Shown here: positions 6,871 to 9,571 of the stretch, piece after piece
Numbering within the stretch: position 1 is the stretch's first letter
Layout: every line of letters begins with the position of its first letter
Assembly (NCBI GenBank): GCA_022776785.1
Contig: JALFHA010000191.1
Location: 1-9,571, forward strand
Origin: Clostridiales bacterium
Lineage (GTDB): Bacteria; Bacillota; Clostridia; Christensenellales; Aristaeellaceae
DNA: 9,571 nt
Reading direction: 5' to 3'
Translations under genes and position numbers: made by a program
The notes under the pieces: generated by a model
The model's database searches: none
Told to the model about the DNA's origin: nothing
Seen by the model: only the letters and a program-made list of their open reading frames with translations

Positions 6871-6899
6871 TTGCACAACGTCCATTTTTGTGATATGCT
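6871..6899 (+). promoter_or_regulatory. Extended -10 promoter for the DUF1292 gene
   Basis: TTGCAC (6871-6876) and TATGCT (6894-6899) are 17 bases apart, with TG one base before the -10 (6891-6892), giving an extended -10 element. Transcription would start near 6906, leaving a leader of about 50 bases. A TTG at 6922 in the same frame has no SD and is not used as the start. Confidence 0.6.
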
Positions 6900-6906
6900 A
6901 TGACTA

Positions 6907-6928
6907 GATACAAGCATTCATTTGTATC
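6907..6928. repeat. Inverted repeat at the predicted transcription start (GATACAA / TTGTATC)
   Basis: A 7+7 perfect dyad with an 8-base spacer lies directly after the -10 box, at or just past the likely start of transcription. It could be an operator or a 5'-terminal stem-loop in the mRNA. Confidence 0.5.
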
Positions 6929-6954
6929 GTACGACGAAAGCGGGGGTTTCAGCC

Positions 6955-7251
6955 ATGAATGATATGGAGAATATGGAAAACGATAACATCATCGTCCTGA
7001 CCGACGAGGATGGCGTGGACGTGGAGTTTGAGTTCTGCGCGTCCGTGGAATACGAGGGCAACGAGTACGTTGTGCTGCTGCCGACTGAAGATGACGACGG
7101 CGAAGTGGTCATCCTCCAGGTCGTTGAGGATGAAAATGCCTCCGACGAGGATGAGGTGACCTACATCGGTGTGGATGACGACGAGGTACTTCAGGCCGTG
7201 TTTGACCTGTTCAAGGAGCAGGCGGGCGACGAGTTCGATTTTGAGGAGTAA
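6955..7251 (+). CDS. DUF1292 family protein (YrzB/UPF0473-like)
   Basis: A 98-residue, strongly acidic protein of a family common in Firmicutes whose biochemical role is not established. The characteristic segments are visible: NIIVLTDEDGVDVEFEF near the N-terminus, then EGNEYVVLLPTEDD, then VVILQVVEDE, followed by a helical region ending in DEFDFEE. ATG 6955 is preferred because a G-rich element (GCGGGGG, 6940-6946) precedes it by 8 bases; the earlier in-frame TTG at 6922 lacks any SD and falls in the dyad. In many Firmicutes this family sits next to yrzL/yrrK (Holliday junction resolvase), but here it stands alone between its own promoter and a strong terminator, indicating a single-gene transcript. 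Confidence 0.88.
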   Translation: MNDMENMENDNIIVLTDEDGVDVEFEFCASVEYEGNEYVVLLPTEDDDGEVVILQVVEDENASDEDEVTYIGVDDDEVLQAVFDLFKEQAGDEFDFEE

Positions 7252-7278
7252 CAGCATCGTCATTTGACTGCAAGCGGC

Positions 7279-7307
7279 GCCGCCGGCGGGAACGCCGGCG
7301 GCTTTTT
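7279..7307 (+). terminator. Intrinsic terminator after the DUF1292 gene
   Basis: A perfect 10-bp all-GC stem (7279-7288 with 7293-7302) closes on a GGAA tetraloop and is followed directly by TTTTT (7303-7307). It lies 27 bases past the stop codon. This is a textbook Rho-independent terminator and separates the DUF1292 transcript from proC. Confidence 0.92.
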
Positions 7308-7352
7308 CGGTTGCGCAGCCGGCGAAAAGCAGAAGCGTCCGCCGGCTGACCG
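7308..7352 (+). promoter_or_regulatory. Hairpin in the proC leader
   Basis: CAGCCGGC (7316-7323) pairs perfectly with GCCGGCTG (7341-7348) around a 17-base A/G-rich loop. Flanking CGGT (7308-7311) and ACCG (7349-7352) can extend the stem across a 4-base bulge. It has no T run and ends 5 bases before the proC SD. No convincing promoter is visible between the terminator and proC, so how proC is transcribed is unresolved. Confidence 0.4.
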
Positions 7353-7377
7353 TAAGCAAGGAGGCGTTTTTCTACCT

Positions 7378-8196
7378 ATGAAGCTGGGCTTTATCGGGGC
7401 CGGAAGCATGGGCTCCGCGATCATCAGCGGTGTGCTGCGCAGCGGCCTGCTGCCTGCGCAGGCAATCGGCGTCAGCCGCAGGCATCCTGCGCTGAGCGCT
7501 GAGCTCGCCGCCCAAGGCGTGTTTGTCACGGACTGCAATGCGGAGCTTGTGCGCAGGAGCGACTGCATTGTGCTGGCCGTCAAGCCCGTTTCTGTGCGCG
7601 AGGTCGTACGGCAGGTATTCGAAGCGCTGCGCGGCAAGCTGGTGATCTCCATCGTTGCCGGATATACGCATGAGATGCTTACGGCCCTGCTTCCGGAGGA
7701 TGCGCGCTTCGTCCGTGTGATGCCCAACACGCCGCTGTCCGTAGGCGAGGGGATGAGCGTCATCTGCTCGCGCTGCACCTGCACGCAGGCGGAATTTGAC
7801 TTCACACGCTCGCTTTTTGAGGCGGCTGGAAAGGTCGCCGTCGTCGAGGAGCGCATCTACACCGCCGCCAACACGCTCAGCGGCTGCGGCCCTGCGTTTG
7901 TTTTTGAATTCATCGAGGCGCTTGCCGACGGCGCCGTGCGCTGCGGCGTGCCGCGCAAGCTGGCCTATGAGCTGGCTGCACAGACGCTCATCGGTTCGGT
8001 CAAAATGGTGCAGGAAACCGGCACGCATCCCGGCGAGCTCAAGGACGCCGTCTGCTCGCCCGGCGGCACGACCATCGAGGGTATCTATGCGCTGGAAAAG
8101 GGCGGAATGCGCGCGGCGGTCATGGAGGCAGTCGGCGCATCCGTTGAAAAGACGCTGCGCGTGGCGCAGAGCGTGTCGGATACAAAGCAAAGCTGA
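7378..8196 (+). CDS. proC: Pyrroline-5-carboxylate reductase
   Basis: Catalyses the last step of proline synthesis, reducing 1-pyrroline-5-carboxylate with NAD(P)H in the cytoplasm. The 272-residue length is normal for the family. The N-terminal Rossmann motif GAGSMG covers residues 7-12, followed by LAVKP, VMPNTP and SGCGPAF at the domain junction. The C-terminal family signature HPGELKDAVCSPGGTTIEG is intact. The ATG at 7378 is set by homology (MKLGFIGAG); the SD AAGGAGG (7358-7364) is 13 bases away, longer than usual, but no closer in-frame start exists. rnhA follows after 32 bases and may be cotranscribed. No other proline genes (proA, proB) are adjacent. Confidence 0.96.
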   Translation: MKLGFIGAGSMGSAIISGVLRSGLLPAQAIGVSRRHPALSAELAAQGVFVTDCNAELVRRSDCIVLAVKPVSVREVVRQVFEALRGKLVISIVAGYTHEMLTALLPEDARFVRVMPNTPLSVGEGMSVICSRCTCTQAEFDFTRSLFEAAGKVAVVEERIYTAANTLSGCGPAFVFEFIEALADGAVRCGVPRKLAYELAAQTLIGSVKMVQETGTHPGELKDAVCSPGGTTIEGIYALEKGGMRAAVMEAVGASVEKTLRVAQSVSDTKQS

Positions 8197-8212
8197 AATC
8201 GCTAAAAATAAT

Positions 8213-8217
8213 AGGAG
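8213..8217 (+). promoter_or_regulatory. Ribosome binding site that decides the GTG start of rnhA
   Basis: AGGAG lies 11 bases before GTG 8229 and 26 bases before the first in-frame ATG at 8244. The GTG start also supplies the complete first beta strand (KEIIMYTDG). Confidence 0.65.
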
Positions 8218-8228
8218 TAATATTTTCT

Positions 8229-8669
8229 GTGAAGGAAATCATCATGTATACCGACGGCGCTTGCTCGGGCAATCCCGGCCCGGGCGGCTGGGGCACGGTG
8301 CTGATGTTTGGTGAGCACGTCAAGGAAATCTCCGGCTACATGCCCGAGACGACCAACAACCGAATGGAGCTCTTTGCGGCCGTGCAGGGCTTCACGGCGC
8401 TCAAGCAGCCGTGTCAGGTGACGCTGTATTCCGACTCGGCGTATCTGGTCAACGCATTTCATCAGAACTGGATCGGCTCATGGCAGAAGAACGGCTGGAA
8501 AACCGCCTCAAAGAAGCCTGTTGAAAATCAGGATCTCTGGAAATGGCTGCTGACCGTCATGCAGCCGCATCAGGTGAAGATCGTCAAGGTGAAGGGCCAC
8601 GCGGACAACCCGTGGAACAATCGCTGCGACGAGCTTGCCACCGGCCAGATCCGCGAGCACCGCGGATAA
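8229..8669 (+). CDS. rnhA: Ribonuclease HI
   Basis: A 146-residue endonuclease that degrades the RNA strand of RNA-DNA hybrids, removing R-loops and primer RNA. The catalytic carboxylates are all present: Asp9 in YTDGACSGNPGPGGWG, Glu47 in NNRMEL, Asp69 in YSDSAYL and Asp134 in NNRCDELA, together with the flexible-loop His124 in KGHADNPWNN. The basic handle region with WQKNGWKTASKKPVENQDLW is the E. coli type. The length matches bacterial RNase HI, with no N-terminal hybrid-binding domain. GTG is the start, chosen by SD spacing. The gene lies 32 bases after proC and may share its transcript; it is followed by a hairpin. Confidence 0.96.
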   Translation: MKEIIMYTDGACSGNPGPGGWGTVLMFGEHVKEISGYMPETTNNRMELFAAVQGFTALKQPCQVTLYSDSAYLVNAFHQNWIGSWQKNGWKTASKKPVENQDLWKWLLTVMQPHQVKIVKVKGHADNPWNNRCDELATGQIREHRG

Positions 8670-8702
8670 GCGCGCCATATCACCGTCACGGGGGAGATCC
8701 TT

Positions 8703-8736
8703 AAGACTTCGCAAAACTCAGGTTTTACGAAGTCTT
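8703..8736 (+). terminator. 15-position hairpin between rnhA and the recombinase gene
   Basis: Arms 8703-8717 and 8722-8736 pair at 14 of 15 positions (one C-A mismatch at 8712/8727) around the loop TCAG. Downstream comes TTTGACCGTTTTT, so T runs exist but are interrupted. It lies 33 bases after the rnhA stop and 17 before the recombinase SD. It may be a weak terminator for rnhA, or a leader structure of the recombinase mRNA. Confidence 0.5.
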
Positions 8737-8765
8737 TGACCGTTTTTGGGTCCAGGAGGCCGACC

Positions 8766-9571
8766 ATGCCCAACGATTATCACAGCAAGACCCAGCTTGA
8801 GCGCACCCGCCGTCTGCACGAGCTGCTGCGCGAGCTGCCCGAGGTCTGCTCCGATTACTTCATCGCCATCGAGCAGCAGACCAGTCCGCTTACGCGGCTG
8901 AGCTACGCCTACGATCTCAAGCTCTTTTTCCAGTACCTTTCTGATGAGCTGCCCAGGTTTGGCGGCAAGCCTGTCGAGGCGTTTACCATTGAGGATATCC
9001 GCACCGTCACCAAGCAGGATCTCGAGCGCTATGCGCGCTATCTGTCGCTCTACGTCAAAAACGAGGCGCTCGAGGACGGCGAAACCGCCTCCAGGGAAAT
9101 CACCAATCACGAATACGGCATCAAGCGGAAATACGCCTCCCTGCGCGCTTTTTACAAGTATCTCTTTGCAGACGGGCTGATCGACTCCAACGTGGCCGCG
9201 CTGGTGCCGCTGCCCAAGCTGCATGAGCGCGCCATCATCCGGCTGGATGTGGACGAGGTCGCCCGGATTCTCGACGCCGCTGAAACCGGTCAGGCGCTTC
9301 CGAAAACATATCAAAAGTATCATAACGTAACCCAAAAGCGCGACGTCGCCATGCTGTCGCTGTTTCTAGGCACGGGCATCCGCATCAGTGAATGCGTTGG
9401 GCTGAATATCGATGATTTTGACTTTGAGCAGAATGCCTTTGTCGTCACGCGCAAGGGCGGCAAGGAGGTCATTCTGTATCTCTCCGACGAGGTGGCCGAT
9501 GCGCTCAAGGATTATCTGGCCGAGCGCCGGGAAATCGAAGCTCTGCCCGGCCATGAAAACGCCTTCTTCCT
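8766..9571 (+). CDS. Tyrosine recombinase (XerC/XerD-like), 3' truncated by the window edge
   Basis: Site-specific DNA strand-exchange enzyme of the lambda-integrase/Xer family. The frame is open from ATG 8766 to the window end (268 codons), with AGGAGG (8754-8759) 6 bases upstream. An N-terminal SAM-like core-binding domain is visible (SPLTRLSYAYDLKLFFQYL through YASLRAFYKYLFADGLIDSNVA). The catalytic domain follows with GTGIRISECVGLNIDD, giving catalytic Arg206, and RKGGKE, giving catalytic Lys230. The HxxR, second His/Trp and nucleophilic Tyr would lie beyond the edge. About 30 residues precede the position where XerC usually begins, plus an acidic linker near residues 100-115. No attachment sites, excisionase or phage genes are seen nearby, so a chromosomal Xer-type protein is more likely than a mobile-element integrase, but a dimer-resolution role is inference. 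Confidence 0.88.
   Translation, partial: MPNDYHSKTQLERTRRLHELLRELPEVCSDYFIAIEQQTSPLTRLSYAYDLKLFFQYLSDELPRFGGKPVEAFTIEDIRTVTKQDLERYARYLSLYVKNEALEDGETASREITNHEYGIKRKYASLRAFYKYLFADGLIDSNVAALVPLPKLHERAIIRLDVDEVARILDAAETGQALPKTYQKYHNVTQKRDVAMLSLFLGTGIRISECVGLNIDDFDFEQNAFVVTRKGGKEVILYLSDEVADALKDYLAERREIEALPGHENAFF

Noticed and set aside
7372..8190. 272-codon minus-strand open frame over proC
   Set aside because: It mirrors proC almost exactly and has no recognisable motif; an effect of third-position GC bias.
8766..9571. Reading the tyrosine recombinase as evidence of a phage or integrative element
   Set aside because: No tRNA, direct repeats, excisionase or phage genes are nearby, and flanking genes are housekeeping. 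The window ends before the right side can be inspected.

Overview
The window is a GC-rich, gene-dense bacterial chromosome segment. Gene order and content point to a Clostridia-type Firmicute, probably a spore former: a PBP2 / MinD-like / RodA / SpoIVFA-like / SpoIVFB-like cluster, a DUF1292 gene, strong AGGAGG-type ribosome binding sites, and TTG and GTG starts. No mobile element, CRISPR array, rRNA or tRNA is visible. No stretch without a gene is longer than about 130 bases.

Region 1 (1-5311, + strand) is a cell-envelope cluster. It starts inside a PBP2-type transpeptidase. Next come a MinD-like P-loop protein with several altered catalytic positions, the SEDS glycosyltransferase RodA, a membrane-anchored degenerate LytM/M23 protein (SpoIVFA-like), and an M50 site-2 protease (SpoIVFB-like). 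PBP2 and RodA are the partner enzymes of lateral-wall peptidoglycan synthesis. SpoIVFA/SpoIVFB form the regulated intramembrane protease pair that processes pro-sigma-K in Bacillus. The layout matches the mreBCD-pbp2-minCDE-rodA-spoIVFAB clusters of Firmicutes, but minC, minE and mgsA are absent from the visible part. A long hairpin between rodA and the SpoIVFA-like gene buries that gene's Shine-Dalgarno sequence.

Region 2 (5312-6827) holds a promoter with a perfect palindrome over its -35 box, a compact DEAD-box RNA helicase starting at TTG, and a convergent 67-residue protein on the minus strand. That small protein looks like a ferredoxin-like/HMA-type fold without metal ligands.

Region 3 (6828-9571, + strand) starts with an extended -10 promoter, a dyad at the likely transcription start, and a very acidic DUF1292 protein closed by a textbook intrinsic terminator. 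It continues with proC (proline biosynthesis), rnhA (ribonuclease HI), another hairpin, and a tyrosine recombinase that runs off the right edge.

I see no clearly new multi-gene system. The observations most worth checking are the catalytically altered MinD-like protein standing without MinC/MinE between PBP2 and RodA, the SD-sequestering hairpin before the SpoIVFA-like gene, and the small HMA-like protein.
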